Part shown: positions 1 through 9,573 of the stretch, in pieces
Position numbering within the stretch: the stretch's first letter is position 1
How the letters are laid out: every line of letters begins with the position of its first letter
NCBI RefSeq assembly: GCF_003353055.1
Contig: NZ_QKWJ01000004.1
Span: forward strand, 1-64,000
Length of the DNA: 64,000 nt
Direction of reading: 5' to 3'
From: Cupriavidus lacunae
Lineage (GTDB): Bacteria > Pseudomonadota > Gammaproteobacteria > Burkholderiales > Burkholderiaceae
The notes under the pieces: model-generated
What the model was told of the DNA's origin: nothing
What the model saw: only the letters and a program-made list of their open reading frames with translations
The model's database searches: none
Made by a program: the position numbers and the translations under genes

Positions 1-118
1 AAAGGGCGAGAGGCTACGCGAGCGGATCGAGGAGCAACTCGCCGACGTCCAGAATAAGCCGCGTCTTGTCCGTTCATTCTTCGACGCTCCATCTGTCGCC
101 TATATTTCCGACTGCTGA
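1..118 (+). CDS. 3' end of an unidentified protein (partial)
   Basis: Frame 2 is open from the left edge to a TGA at 116-118 and gives the last 38 residues of a protein ending in FFDAPSVAYISDC. The part visible is charged and probably helical (GERLRERIEEQLADV). The gene starts outside the window and I do not recognise the family. It converges on the Na/Pi transporter gene, and about 65 bases separate the two stops. Confidence 0.45.
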   Translation, partial: KGERLRERIEEQLADVQNKPRLVRSFFDAPSVAYISDC

Positions 119-183
119 GTAAACCAGCCCTACATCCCCAACCCAACGAGCAGAACCCCTCCCCTTGCCGCATCACAGACTAA

Positions 184-1848
184 TCAAGCATCCCTGCGCG
201 TGCGGCGCACCGGGGTTGTCGGCGGCCAGTGCAGGGCACCACGCAGGGCGCCAGGCATCCCCACCGGCGCCGCGCACAACAGCGCATTCATCTGGGAAAG
301 CTCACGCAGGATATCCAGATGCAAGGCGCTGGTTTCCACGCTGGCGGTGCGGCGCTGCGCCACACGGGCAATATGGCGGGCGGTGAAGCGCCCGGCGCGC
401 GCCTGGAAGTCGCTGGCGCAGTCGAGAAGCAGTGCGGCGGCTGCGCGGTCGTTGGCAACAAAGAGCGACATCCTGGTACGCAGGTAGGCCACCAGCATGT
501 CGCAAAGCTCCAGCAGTTCGGCGCTGCCCTCGTCCGAGAAGCAGAAGTTGCGGCTGAGCTTGCGCTGGTCCAGATCGACCAGGATCCGTTCAACGATATC
601 GCCCACATACTCCAGGTTGATATTGACCAGCATGATCTCGTCCCAGCGCACGGCATCCTCGCCATCGAGGCTGCCGGCGTCGACATCGGTCAGGTACATC
701 TTGACGGACGAGTAGAGGTTGTCGATGCGGTCGTCCAGCGCCCGGCAGCGGGCATTCATGGCGCGGTCGTTGCCGACGATCGAGAGCTTCATGCCGTTCA
801 GCATCTCCTCGATCACGTCGCCGATGCGCACGACTTCGCGCGTGGCATTGCCCAGGGCGACGGAAGGGTGTCGCAGGTCGCCCTGGCTCAGGTAGCGCGC
901 GCCACCGGGCGCTGTGTCGTCGTGCGCATCAGGCAGCCATCGCGTGCAAAGGGACGCCACCGGGTTGATGAACCAGATCAGGGTTGCGGCCAGTGTCAGG
1001 TTGAATGCCATGTGGAAGTCGGTGGCCATGGTCCCGGCACTACTGCCCAGGCGAGACAGCAGCCAGGGCATGGCGTCCAGCAGCGGCAGGAATGCCAGTA
1101 TCCCCACGAACCGGAAGATCAGGTTCGCGAGCGATACCCGCCGAGCGGCGGGCGCGCTGCCGGAATTGGCCAGGCAGGCAATCAGGCCACTGCCGAGATT
1201 CGCGCCGAGCACCAGCGGCAAGGCAGTGGCAGGGCCGATCACGCCGCCCATGGCCAGCGTTGCGGTGAGCAATACCGCGGCCAGGCTGGAGTACGCGAGC
1301 AACGTCACGAGGGCACCGATCACCAGGGCCAGCAGTGCATCGTTGCCAAGCGAGGTGAAGATGGCACGCACGATCTCCGCGTGCAGCAGCGGTGCGGCGT
1401 AGAGGCGGATCAGTTGCAAGGCCAGCGTGATCAGCCCCAGTCCCACGATGACTTCGCCAGTCTGTCCACGCAGGCTGGCCTTGCCGGACAGACGTAGCGC
1501 GATGCCGATAACGAGTAGTAGCGGCGACAGCCAGGAGATATCGACCGACAACAGGCGCGCCATCAGGCTGGTGCCGACGTCGGCACCCAGCACGATCGGC
1601 AGTGCCGCCGGCAACGACACCAGGCCACCCGCCACAAAGGCGCTTGTCATCAACGCGGTGGCGCTGCTGCTCTGGATCAGCGCGGTCACGCCAAGCCCGG
1701 CCAGGAAGCCACGCGCGGGACTGGCCGTGCCCGCGGCCAGCACCAGCCGCAAGCGCGGCCCCAATACCTCCAGCATGCCGTGGCGCGTCACATGCGCGCC
1801 CCAGATCAGTAGTGCGACCCCGGACATCAGGGAAAGCAGGATTTGCAT
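184..1848 (-). CDS. Na/Pi-cotransporter family protein with C-terminal PhoU-like domain
   Basis: A 554-residue inner-membrane protein. Two repeated membrane halves fill about residues 1-315. The first carries the family signature QSSSAT at residues 59-64. In the second repeat the equivalent stretch is degenerate (AYSSLAA). A helical PhoU-like tail follows from about residue 330. Family members (YjbB/NptA type) move phosphate, and E. coli YjbB is linked to phosphate export. The gene lies 88 bases downstream of the phosphonoacetate hydrolase gene on the same strand, so the two are probably cotranscribed. I infer that it handles the phosphate released by that enzyme. The direction of transport cannot be read from sequence. 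Confidence 0.85.
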   Translation of the reverse strand: MQILLSLMSGVALLIWGAHVTRHGMLEVLGPRLRLVLAAGTASPARGFLAGLGVTALIQSSSATALMTSAFVAGGLVSLPAALPIVLGADVGTSLMARLLSVDISWLSPLLLVIGIALRLSGKASLRGQTGEVIVGLGLITLALQLIRLYAAPLLHAEIVRAIFTSLGNDALLALVIGALVTLLAYSSLAAVLLTATLAMGGVIGPATALPLVLGANLGSGLIACLANSGSAPAARRVSLANLIFRFVGILAFLPLLDAMPWLLSRLGSSAGTMATDFHMAFNLTLAATLIWFINPVASLCTRWLPDAHDDTAPGGARYLSQGDLRHPSVALGNATREVVRIGDVIEEMLNGMKLSIVGNDRAMNARCRALDDRIDNLYSSVKMYLTDVDAGSLDGEDAVRWDEIMLVNINLEYVGDIVERILVDLDQRKLSRNFCFSDEGSAELLELCDMLVAYLRTRMSLFVANDRAAAALLLDCASDFQARAGRFTARHIARVAQRRTASVETSALHLDILRELSQMNALLCAAPVGMPGALRGALHWPPTTPVRRTRRDA

Positions 1849-1936
1849 GGTGCCGCCCCCTGGCGGTGGCCGTCTTCGCGGCCACCTTTATCTGATTGCT
1901 GATGCAGCGTGCCAGCGAGGCCGGCACGTACTGGCT

Positions 1937-3205
<1,269 letters not shown>

Positions 3206-3217
3206 CTAAGTTAGGCG

Positions 3218-3241
3218 ATAAACTCTCACAATCGAGTTTAT
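3218..3241. promoter_or_regulatory. Inverted repeat, probable LysR operator (phnA/phnR)
   Basis: A perfect dyad with 8-bp arms ATAAACTC and GAGTTTAT around the 8-bp spacer TCACAATC. It is 60 bases before the phnA start and 28 before the divergent LysR start. Size and position fit a LysR activator site, with T-N11-A geometry, that also controls the regulator gene. Confidence 0.7.
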
Positions 3242-3269
3242 TTTCCAGATTCTGTCAGGAAATCTCGCA

Positions 3270-4166
3270 ATGCCGCACAAGCTGCCCCCGCTTAACGCCT
3301 TGCGCATCTTCGAGGTTGCCGCCCGCGCCGGCAGCTATTCGGCGGCCGCGCGCGAGCTGCACCTGACCCATGGCGCGGTCAGCCGGCAGATCGAGATCCT
3401 GGAGCAATGGCTGGGGCAGCCGTTGTTTATCCGCCAGGGCCAGCGCATGGTGCCGACGGTCCACGCGCAGGCGTTCGCGCGCGAGATCAGCACGGCGTTC
3501 GACCAGATCAGCGCCGCTTCCGAACGCTATGGCCGCATCGCCACGCGCAAGGTGGTGCGCGTCAACGCGCCGGCAACTTTTGCCATGCGCTGGCTGATTC
3601 CGCGGCTGGATGATTTCCGGCGCCAGCAGCCCGAGGTCGACGTGCGCGTGTCGACGGCCTTCAGCAACGAGGCGGGATTCAACGGCACGTTCGATGTGGC
3701 GATACGGCGCACCCTCGAGCGTGGCGAGCAGTTCGAGTCAGTGCCGATCTTTTCGGAGTATCAGACGGTGATCGCCAGTCCGGCGATGCTGGAGCAAGTG
3801 CCGTTGCAAGGCGTCGAGGACCTGGTGGAGGGCGTTTTTCTCTATACCGAAACACGGCCAGGCAGTTGGGAATCGTGGCTGCAGCAGGCAGGACATGCGT
3901 CGCTGCTGCCGGTGCGAACGCTGCGCTTCGACCATTTCTTCGTCACGCTGCAGGCCGTGGTGGACAGCCTGGGCTTTGCCATCGGCACCTTTCCGACGCT
4001 GGAAGCGGACCGCGCGGGCGGGCGCATCGCAACGCCGTTCTCCGCCATCCGCGCACCGGGCAATACCTATCATGCGCTGGTGCCGCGCGATGCCGACAAG
4101 CCGCTGCATTTGCGTGCCTTCCTGGAATGGCTGCAGCAGCAGGGAGAGGCGGCCGCGCAGCGCTGA
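3270..4166 (+). CDS. phnR: LysR-family regulator (PhnR/GcvA-like)
   Basis: 298 residues. An N-terminal winged helix-turn-helix (about residues 6-65, SYSAAARELHLTHGAVSRQIEILE) is followed by a periplasmic-binding-protein-like effector domain. The sequence style is that of the GcvA subgroup (PPLNALRIFEVAAR). The gene is divergent from phnA with the 24-bp dyad between them, so I infer that it activates phnA in response to phosphonoacetate, as PhnR does in Pseudomonas. The symbol rests on this context more than on the sequence. Confidence 0.85.
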   Translation: MPHKLPPLNALRIFEVAARAGSYSAAARELHLTHGAVSRQIEILEQWLGQPLFIRQGQRMVPTVHAQAFAREISTAFDQISAASERYGRIATRKVVRVNAPATFAMRWLIPRLDDFRRQQPEVDVRVSTAFSNEAGFNGTFDVAIRRTLERGEQFESVPIFSEYQTVIASPAMLEQVPLQGVEDLVEGVFLYTETRPGSWESWLQQAGHASLLPVRTLRFDHFFVTLQAVVDSLGFAIGTFPTLEADRAGGRIATPFSAIRAPGNTYHALVPRDADKPLHLRAFLEWLQQQGEAAAQR

Positions 4167-4237
4167 AGCGGGGCGCGCCTGGCAAGTAAGAAGAGTGTCG
4201 CGCGGCCCGCGCGATGCGGGCCTGCGCTGAGGGGCGC

Positions 4238-4633
4238 TCAGGCGCCGTCGAGAAACGCGCTGCGCTGGCCCAGGCGCGTGCCGAGCGCATCGGGGGCCAG
4301 GCTCATGCTGGCGGAGTCCACGGTCGAGGCGGGGCTGCTTGCCATGGTCGGGTCGGCGGCGGCCGGCGCCAGGCCCGGCTGGGCCGCTTGTACAGGAGCT
4401 TGCATGGGAGCCTGGGCATAGCTGCCGCCCGCTGCGGGTGCCATCTGGGCCGACGGCATGGCTTGCATGGGCTGTGCGGATTGCACCGGCTGGGTGGATG
4501 GCATCGGCTGCATCGGCTGCGTCATCGGCATGGGCTGGCTCGGCTGCAGGGGCTGAGCCTGCTGGGCAAACAGCGGGTAGGACGCGATCATCGCGCCAGC
4601 CATGACCAGGGATTTCGCCAGATGTTGCTTCAT
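4238..4633 (-). CDS. Small secreted protein rich in Met, Gln and Pro
   Basis: 131 residues. The start at 4633 is set by a strong ribosome-binding site (AGGAGGT, 6 bases upstream); the frame is also open upstream to 4738 but without such a site. The N-terminus MKQHLAKSLVMAGAMIASYPLFAQQ is a signal peptide. The rest is low complexity, with QPM/QPMQ-like repeats and alanine-rich stretches. I do not recognise a family. It is likely periplasmic, and it converges on the upstream LysR gene. Confidence 0.7.
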   Translation of the reverse strand: MKQHLAKSLVMAGAMIASYPLFAQQAQPLQPSQPMPMTQPMQPMPSTQPVQSAQPMQAMPSAQMAPAAGGSYAQAPMQAPVQAAQPGLAPAAADPTMASSPASTVDSASMSLAPDALGTRLGQRSAFLDGA

Positions 4634-4772
4634 TCGTGTACCTCCTAAAACGCCTACAGGCAAGGGAGAGATCACTGTAGCGCCGAGCCACCTGACATTC
4701 TGTTTGATTTTGCAACGGTCGTTAACCACCCTTGCCATCGGAGCCGGGGCAGGTTAATTGCGCGCGCGGCCG

Positions 4773-5477
4773 TCAACGCCTGGCCAGGCGCTTGAGCGCA
4801 GCGGGGTCGAGCAGTTCAATCTGCCGGTACTCGCGGCGGATCAGGCCCGCGTCCTCCCACGCCTGCAGGTACTTGGCCACGGTCTGGCGCGAGCGGTTGA
4901 CCATGTCGCCAAGGTCTTCCGCGCTGATGCGCACGACATGGTCGGTGCGGTCGGCCAGTTCCAGCAGGCGTGCCGCCATGCGCGCGTCGATGGGCGCCTG
5001 CGCCGCGCTTTGCGCATGGTCGAACGCCACGCGCAGGCGCGCGCAGATCTGCTGCACGATCAGCTGCATGCCTTCCGGATGCGCGGCCAGGAGGCGGTGG
5101 AAGTCGCGCTGGCTCAGTACCATCAGCTCGGTGTTGCCGACGGCGAAGGCGTCGTGCGTGCGTGGCTTGCCGTCCAGCAGCGAGATCTCGCCGAACCAGC
5201 GTCCGCGCCCGATCACCGAGTACACCGACTCGCGCCCACCCGTGCTGACCCGGCTCATGCGCACGCGTCCGGACAGCACCATGCAGAAGTAGGTGGGCGG
5301 ATCGCCGCGCGCGAAGATCATCTCGCCGTCGCTAAAGCGCTGGCGGCGTGCGGCATTCGAGACGGCATCGAGCACGCCTGGCGGCGCATTGCGCAGCCAG
5401 CCGCTGGCCAGCACGCTGCGCGGCAGCGCGCGCACCGGTTCCACCGCTCTCGATCCACTCTTCACCTGACGCTTCAC
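4773..5477 (-). CDS. Crp/Fnr-family transcriptional regulator
   Basis: 234 residues. A cyclic-nucleotide-binding beta-barrel (about residues 30-145; GRVRMSRVS, GRGRWFGEISLLDGKPRTHD) precedes a Crp-type HTH (about 165-225; EDLGDMVNRSRQTVAKYLQAWEDAGLI). No N-terminal Cys cluster for an Fe-S centre is present. The start is GTG at 5477 with GGAG six bases upstream. An ATG two bases before it is immediately closed by TGA (ATGTGA). The gene is divergent from the aldolase operon, so local control is plausible but unproven. Confidence 0.88.
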   Translation of the reverse strand: MKRQVKSGSRAVEPVRALPRSVLASGWLRNAPPGVLDAVSNAARRQRFSDGEMIFARGDPPTYFCMVLSGRVRMSRVSTGGRESVYSVIGRGRWFGEISLLDGKPRTHDAFAVGNTELMVLSQRDFHRLLAAHPEGMQLIVQQICARLRVAFDHAQSAAQAPIDARMAARLLELADRTDHVVRISAEDLGDMVNRSRQTVAKYLQAWEDAGLIRREYRQIELLDPAALKRLARR

Positions 5478-5483
5478 ATCGCT

Positions 5484-5495
5484 CTCCTGCAGGAG
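5484..5495. promoter_or_regulatory. 12-bp perfect palindrome at the Crp/Fnr ribosome-binding site
   Basis: CTCCTGCAGGAG overlaps the GGAG ribosome-binding sequence of the GTG-started Crp/Fnr gene. It could be a protein site or an mRNA hairpin that hides the site. It is short, so weight is low. Confidence 0.3.
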
Positions 5496-5586
5496 CCGAG
5501 ATTGTCTAATACTTAACAGACTTTGGCGCGGCGCGCCGGGAGAATGCGTCAGTTCAATGACTCACATGCCCCCGGGAGGTACGCAT

Positions 5587-6357
5587 ATGGCGCAAATCCA
5601 GCTTGTCGATTCAGTAAAGGACCGCGTCTCCGACGCCGAATGGCAGATGCGCGTGGACCTGGCGGCCGCGTACCGCCTGGTCGCCCACTTTGGCTGGGAC
5701 GACCTGATCTTCACCCATATCTCGGCACGCGTGCCCGATGCGCCGGACCAGTTCCTGATCAATCCGTACGGGATGATGTTCGACGAGATCACGGCATCGA
5801 GCCTGGTGAAGGTCGACCACGAAGGGCAGCCCGTGCTGGAAACCCCGTATGACGTCAACCCGGCCGGCTTCATCATCCACAGCGCCGTGCATGAGGCGCG
5901 CCCCGAGGTCGGCTGCGTGATGCACACGCATACCTCGCACGGCGTCGCCGTGTCCGCGCAGCAGGCGGGCCTGCTGCCGATCTCGCAGCAATCGATGTTC
6001 GCCCTGACCGGGCTGGCATATCACGACTATGAAGGCGTGGCGCTGCGCGAGGATGAGAAGGCGCGGCTGGTGGCCGACCTGGGCCGCTGCAAGCAGATGA
6101 TCCTGCGCAACCATGGGCTGCTGACGTGCGGGCGCACGGTATCCGATGCCTTCCTGACCATGTACACGCTGGAGTCCGCCTGCCGCATCCAGATCCTGGC
6201 GCAGAGCGGTGGCGCGCCGCTGACCATGGTGCCCGAAGCCGCCAGCGCCAACATGGGCCAGCAGGCGCGCCAGGCCACCAAGGGCAAGGGCTCCAGCCTG
6301 GCCTGGCCGGGCCTGCTGCGCCGCCTCGACCGCATCAACCCTGACTATCGCAACTGA
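5587..6357 (+). CDS. Class II aldolase/adducin-family protein
   Basis: 256 residues. The start at 5587 is chosen for GGGAGGT located 6 bases upstream; an in-frame ATG at 5557 lacks a site. Class II aldolase fold with zinc ligands in MHTHTSHG (around residue 113) and in RNHGLLTCG. The family cleaves or epimerises sugar phosphates, and many members act on other substrates, so the substrate is open. The stop is 2 bases before the next gene, a 2-hydroxyacid dehydrogenase, which suggests a two-step oxidation and cleavage pathway. Confidence 0.88.
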   Translation: MAQIQLVDSVKDRVSDAEWQMRVDLAAAYRLVAHFGWDDLIFTHISARVPDAPDQFLINPYGMMFDEITASSLVKVDHEGQPVLETPYDVNPAGFIIHSAVHEARPEVGCVMHTHTSHGVAVSAQQAGLLPISQQSMFALTGLAYHDYEGVALREDEKARLVADLGRCKQMILRNHGLLTCGRTVSDAFLTMYTLESACRIQILAQSGGAPLTMVPEAASANMGQQARQATKGKGSSLAWPGLLRRLDRINPDYRN

Positions 6358-6359
6358 CC

Positions 6360-7289
6360 ATGGCCATCCTTGTTCACCTGCCGTCGTTCATGGCGGTCCC
6401 CATCACCGCCGCGCTGCGCGAAGCCGCGCCGGATATCACCGTGTGGAATGGCCGCGAAGCCGCCGTCGCGGAAGACGTCGAAGCCATCATCGCCTGGGGC
6501 CTGAAGCCCGGCGTGCTGCCGGCCTACCCGAAGCTGCGGCTGGTCTGCGCGGCCACCGCGGGTGTCGACAAGCTGCTGGCCGCGCCGGACCTGCCCGCCA
6601 GCATGCCGGTGACGCGCATTGTCGATCCCGGCCAGCAAACCGGCATCGCCCACTACGTGCTGGCGATGGCCCTGCGCCATACCCGCGCGCTCGGCCTGTA
6701 CGCCGAGCAGCGGCGCCGCGGCGAATGGAAGCGCCACCCGGGGCGCGATCTCTCGCGCTGCCGCGTGGGCGTGCTCGGGCTGGGCGAGATCGGCAGCGAG
6801 GTGGCGCGCATGTTTGCCGCCATCGGCTACCCGGTCAGCGGCTGGAGCCGCAACGCCAAGCATCTGCCCGGCGTGACGGACTTCACCGGCGACGATGGCC
6901 TGGACGCCATGCTGGCGCAGAGCGACATCCTCGTCTGCACGCTGCCGCTGACGCCGCGCACCGAGGGCATGCTGAACCGGCAGACCCTGTCGCGGCTGCC
7001 CAAGGGTGCTTTCTTCATCAATGTCGGCCGTGGCGAGCATGTGGTCGAGCCCGACCTGATCGCGCTGATCGACGAAGGCCATCTCTGCGGCGCGGCGCTG
7101 GATGTCTTTGCCAAGGAGCCGCCCGCGGCGGACGATCCGGTCTGGAACCATCCGCGCATCGAGGCCACGCCGCATATCGCGGCGGATCCTTCGTATGAAC
7201 TGGTCGCGCGGCAGTGCGTCGAGAACCTGCGGCGCGCGCGCGACGGGCGTGAACTGCTGAACCAGGTGGACCGGCAAGCGGGGTATTGA
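6360..7289 (+). CDS. D-2-hydroxyacid dehydrogenase (GhrA-like)
   Basis: 309 residues. The NAD(P)-binding Rossmann motif is GLGEIGSEVARMF (around residue 139). The catalytic Arg follows in FINVGRGEHVVE, the Glu in ALDVFAKEPP and the His in EATPHIAA. This looks like glyoxylate/hydroxypyruvate reductase A. It is cotranscribed with the class II aldolase gene, with 2 bases between them. Confidence 0.9.
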   Translation: MAILVHLPSFMAVPITAALREAAPDITVWNGREAAVAEDVEAIIAWGLKPGVLPAYPKLRLVCAATAGVDKLLAAPDLPASMPVTRIVDPGQQTGIAHYVLAMALRHTRALGLYAEQRRRGEWKRHPGRDLSRCRVGVLGLGEIGSEVARMFAAIGYPVSGWSRNAKHLPGVTDFTGDDGLDAMLAQSDILVCTLPLTPRTEGMLNRQTLSRLPKGAFFINVGRGEHVVEPDLIALIDEGHLCGAALDVFAKEPPAADDPVWNHPRIEATPHIAADPSYELVARQCVENLRRARDGRELLNQVDRQAGY

Positions 7290-7413
7290 GCGCCCTGTGG
7301 GCATGGCTGGTGAGCTGCGATAAGATGCGGTTGCCTTCCAAGCCCAGGGCCAGCGGCGGAGCCAGGCGAAGTACCGCGCCCAGTCACGCATTGCTCCTCG
7401 CTTTGCACCCCTT

Positions 7414-8325
7414 ATGCCGACCGATTCGTTGCGCTTGCCGCCGTTGACGGCCTTGAAATCCTTCTATGTGCTGGGCAAGGCCGGCAGTTTGCGCCGTGCG
7501 GCGGCGGAGCTGAATGTCACGCATACCGCCGTGGTCCGGCAGATCCGTCAGCTTGAATCGTGGCTGGGGGCCGCACTGGTCGAAACCAGCGCCAGCGGCA
7601 CCGTGCTGAATCCGCAGGGCGTGCGCTTCCACAAGACGCTATGCCAGGCGTTTGAACTGATCTCGGACGCCACCGCCGAGATCCGTCCTCCGGGCCAGAC
7701 CGAAGAGCTTCGGGTTTGCGCGCCGCCGGGCTTTGCGACGTTCTGGGTGCTCCCCCGGCTGCATGAGATCCAGCGCCGCATGCCCAGCGTCGCTTTCGAC
7801 ATCATCCCGATGGAGGCACGCAAGTTCGACAAGAACGGTTTCGATATCGAGATCGCCTACGGGTATCGCGACGATCCCGAGCTGGTGAATCTGGCGCTGG
7901 TTCGTCCGCGGCTGATGGCGCTTGCATCCCCTGCCTGGATCAAGGCGCATCCGCAAGTGAAGACGGCGCAGGACTTGCTGGCGCAGAGCCTGGTCCATGA
8001 ACGCTTCACCGATGTCTGGCGCACCTGGTTCGAAGCGCTGGGCTTGCGCGTGGGGACGCTGCAGGGACCGCGCCTGGGCGCGCTCACGACGGTGCTGGAG
8101 GCCGTGCACCTGGACCAGGGGCCCGGCCTCTTTGCCGATATCTTTGCCGATGAGCGGCTGACCCGTGGCGTGCTGCAACAAGTGGTTCCGGACATGCCGC
8201 GCGCGGGCACCTATGTGCTGGTCGTGCGCAAGGACCGCGCCGACGAGCCCGCCATTCGCCGGTTCAGCGACTGGCTCATCGGCACGCTGAAGTCCGCGCG
8301 CGACGCCGACGACGACCTTCCATAG
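7414..8325 (+). CDS. LysR-family regulator (GcvA-like)
   Basis: 303 residues. N-terminal HTH (SLRRAAAELNVTHTAVVRQIRQLESWLG) and a LysR effector domain. It follows the aldolase/dehydrogenase operon by 124 bases on the same strand and may regulate it or be its last gene. It converges on the aminotransferase gene across an imperfect hairpin. Confidence 0.85.
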   Translation: MPTDSLRLPPLTALKSFYVLGKAGSLRRAAAELNVTHTAVVRQIRQLESWLGAALVETSASGTVLNPQGVRFHKTLCQAFELISDATAEIRPPGQTEELRVCAPPGFATFWVLPRLHEIQRRMPSVAFDIIPMEARKFDKNGFDIEIAYGYRDDPELVNLALVRPRLMALASPAWIKAHPQVKTAQDLLAQSLVHERFTDVWRTWFEALGLRVGTLQGPRLGALTTVLEAVHLDQGPGLFADIFADERLTRGVLQQVVPDMPRAGTYVLVVRKDRADEPAIRRFSDWLIGTLKSARDADDDLP

Positions 8326-8328
8326 GAT

Positions 8329-8352
8329 CGCAGCCTTCACCGGAAGACTGCG
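8329..8352. terminator. Hairpin between convergent genes, possible bidirectional terminator
   Basis: CGCAG/CTGCG outer stem and CTTC/GAAG inner stem separated by one mismatch, loop ACCG. It sits between a + strand stop (8325) and a - strand stop (8360). No clear T-run, so it is only a candidate. Confidence 0.4.
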
Positions 8353-8359
8353 TGCCCCC

Positions 8360-9274
8360 TCAGGCGTAGGCGTGATACCCGATCGGCTCGTGGAAGCGCG
8401 GGTCGCGATGGGCTTCCCAGTAGGCTTGCCGCAGCCGCTTGAAGACCGGGCTTTCCTCGGCGTGCGGCAGGATCGTGCCGTTGATCTGCCGCACCCGGAT
8501 GACGCCGCCGCCGGAGGAGGTGATGAAGACCTCGTCCGAGCCCTCCAGTTCCGCGCGCCGCAATCGGCCCACGGTGAACGGGATGCCCAGCTGGGTACAC
8601 AGTTCCAGCACCGTGGCGCGGGTGATGCCCGGCAGGCAGCCGTGGTCCGGGGTCCAGACATGTCCGTTCCAGACGGAGAAGATATTGAAGCCGGGCCCTT
8701 CGGTCACGTAGTTGTCGGCATCGCACAGGATGACGGAGTCGTAGCCCTCGTCATGCGCCTGGAACAGGCCGGTGGTCAGGTCGCCCCACTGGTAGTTCTT
8801 GACGGTGGGGTCGAAGCAGGCGTCGGGCACGCGCGGCACGTCCGCGATCTTCAGGCGCGCCCCACGCGCCTGTACCTCCCTGGGCACCACATCCACCCAC
8901 GGCACCGCATAGGTCACCAGGTGGTTCTGGCAGTCCGCGGGCTGGCGCGAGCCATAGATGCGGGGCCGGCCCCGCAGCGCCACCATGGCCACGTACGCAT
9001 CGCGCATCCCGGACAGGGCCACCACCTCATGCAGGTTGCAGCGGACCTCGTCCATCGTCATGCCCACGTCCATGCGCCGCATCGCCATCGAACGCCTGAA
9101 GCGGTCCAGGTGCGCCTGCAGCCTGAAGAACGCGCCGTCCACGACGTGCACCACGTCGTAGACCGCGTCGGAGTGCGTGAAGCCCCAGTCCAGCACTGAG
9201 ATCCGCGCGTCGCCGATCGGCACAAAGGCGCCGTCGACATAGGCGGCGCCGCGGGAGAAGTCTTGTGTAGTCAT
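8360..9274 (-). CDS. Class IV aminotransferase (D-amino-acid/branched-chain type)
   Basis: 304 residues. The start at 9274 gives the conserved N-terminus with the FVPIGDARISVLDWGFTHSD motif. The PLP lysine is in PTVKNYQWGDL (around residue 158) and the phosphate-binding region in TEGPGFNIFSVWNG. Fold type IV transaminases include D-alanine, branched-chain and (R)-amine transaminases and aminodeoxychorismate lyase; I cannot choose. It is the last gene on the strand after the MBL and Bug genes, with a 299-base gap holding a strong dyad. It may be part of that pathway or transcribed alone. Confidence 0.87.
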   Translation of the reverse strand: MTTQDFSRGAAYVDGAFVPIGDARISVLDWGFTHSDAVYDVVHVVDGAFFRLQAHLDRFRRSMAMRRMDVGMTMDEVRCNLHEVVALSGMRDAYVAMVALRGRPRIYGSRQPADCQNHLVTYAVPWVDVVPREVQARGARLKIADVPRVPDACFDPTVKNYQWGDLTTGLFQAHDEGYDSVILCDADNYVTEGPGFNIFSVWNGHVWTPDHGCLPGITRATVLELCTQLGIPFTVGRLRRAELEGSDEVFITSSGGGVIRVRQINGTILPHAEESPVFKRLRQAYWEAHRDPRFHEPIGYHAYA

Positions 9275-9383
9275 GTTCCGGCCTGCTGTGGATAAGGGAA
9301 GGGAAAGATGTCGCCAGCAGTAGCGAGCGGGCGTAGAGCGCAGTCTAGGTTTGGGAGTGCGGGCCGGGGAGTCCAGAAAAAGA

Positions 9384-9411
9384 TTCCACGGTGGAAACCT
9401 GGGGTTTCCAC
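9384..9411 (-). terminator. Strong dyad with extra half-site, terminator or operator
   Basis: Perfect 9-bp arms GTGGAAACC (9391-9399) and GGTTTCCAC (9403-9411) around TGG. TTCCAC at 9384-9389 adds a third half-site. On the - strand the stem is followed by a CTTTTTC run, as expected for an intrinsic terminator of the Bug gene that ends at 9574. The third half-site and the position before the aminotransferase gene also fit an operator. Confidence 0.6.
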
Positions 9412-9573
9412 TGGCGCTAGCGGCAAATCGGCATACGTTGCCTGCCGCGCGGCCTGGACGGAAAGCGAACGTGGTGCTGGCGTCGATGACGGCGCCGGTG
9501 CTGTTCTCGCACTGAATGCGGACCGGCGCGGGCACGGCGCAAGGGGCGGTGCCCGCTGCGCCCCTGGTGGTCT

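Noticed and set aside
229..1497. Long open frame on the + strand opposite the Na/Pi transporter gene
   Set aside because: GC-rich shadow of the real gene; composition is His/Gln/Arg-rich with no family pattern.
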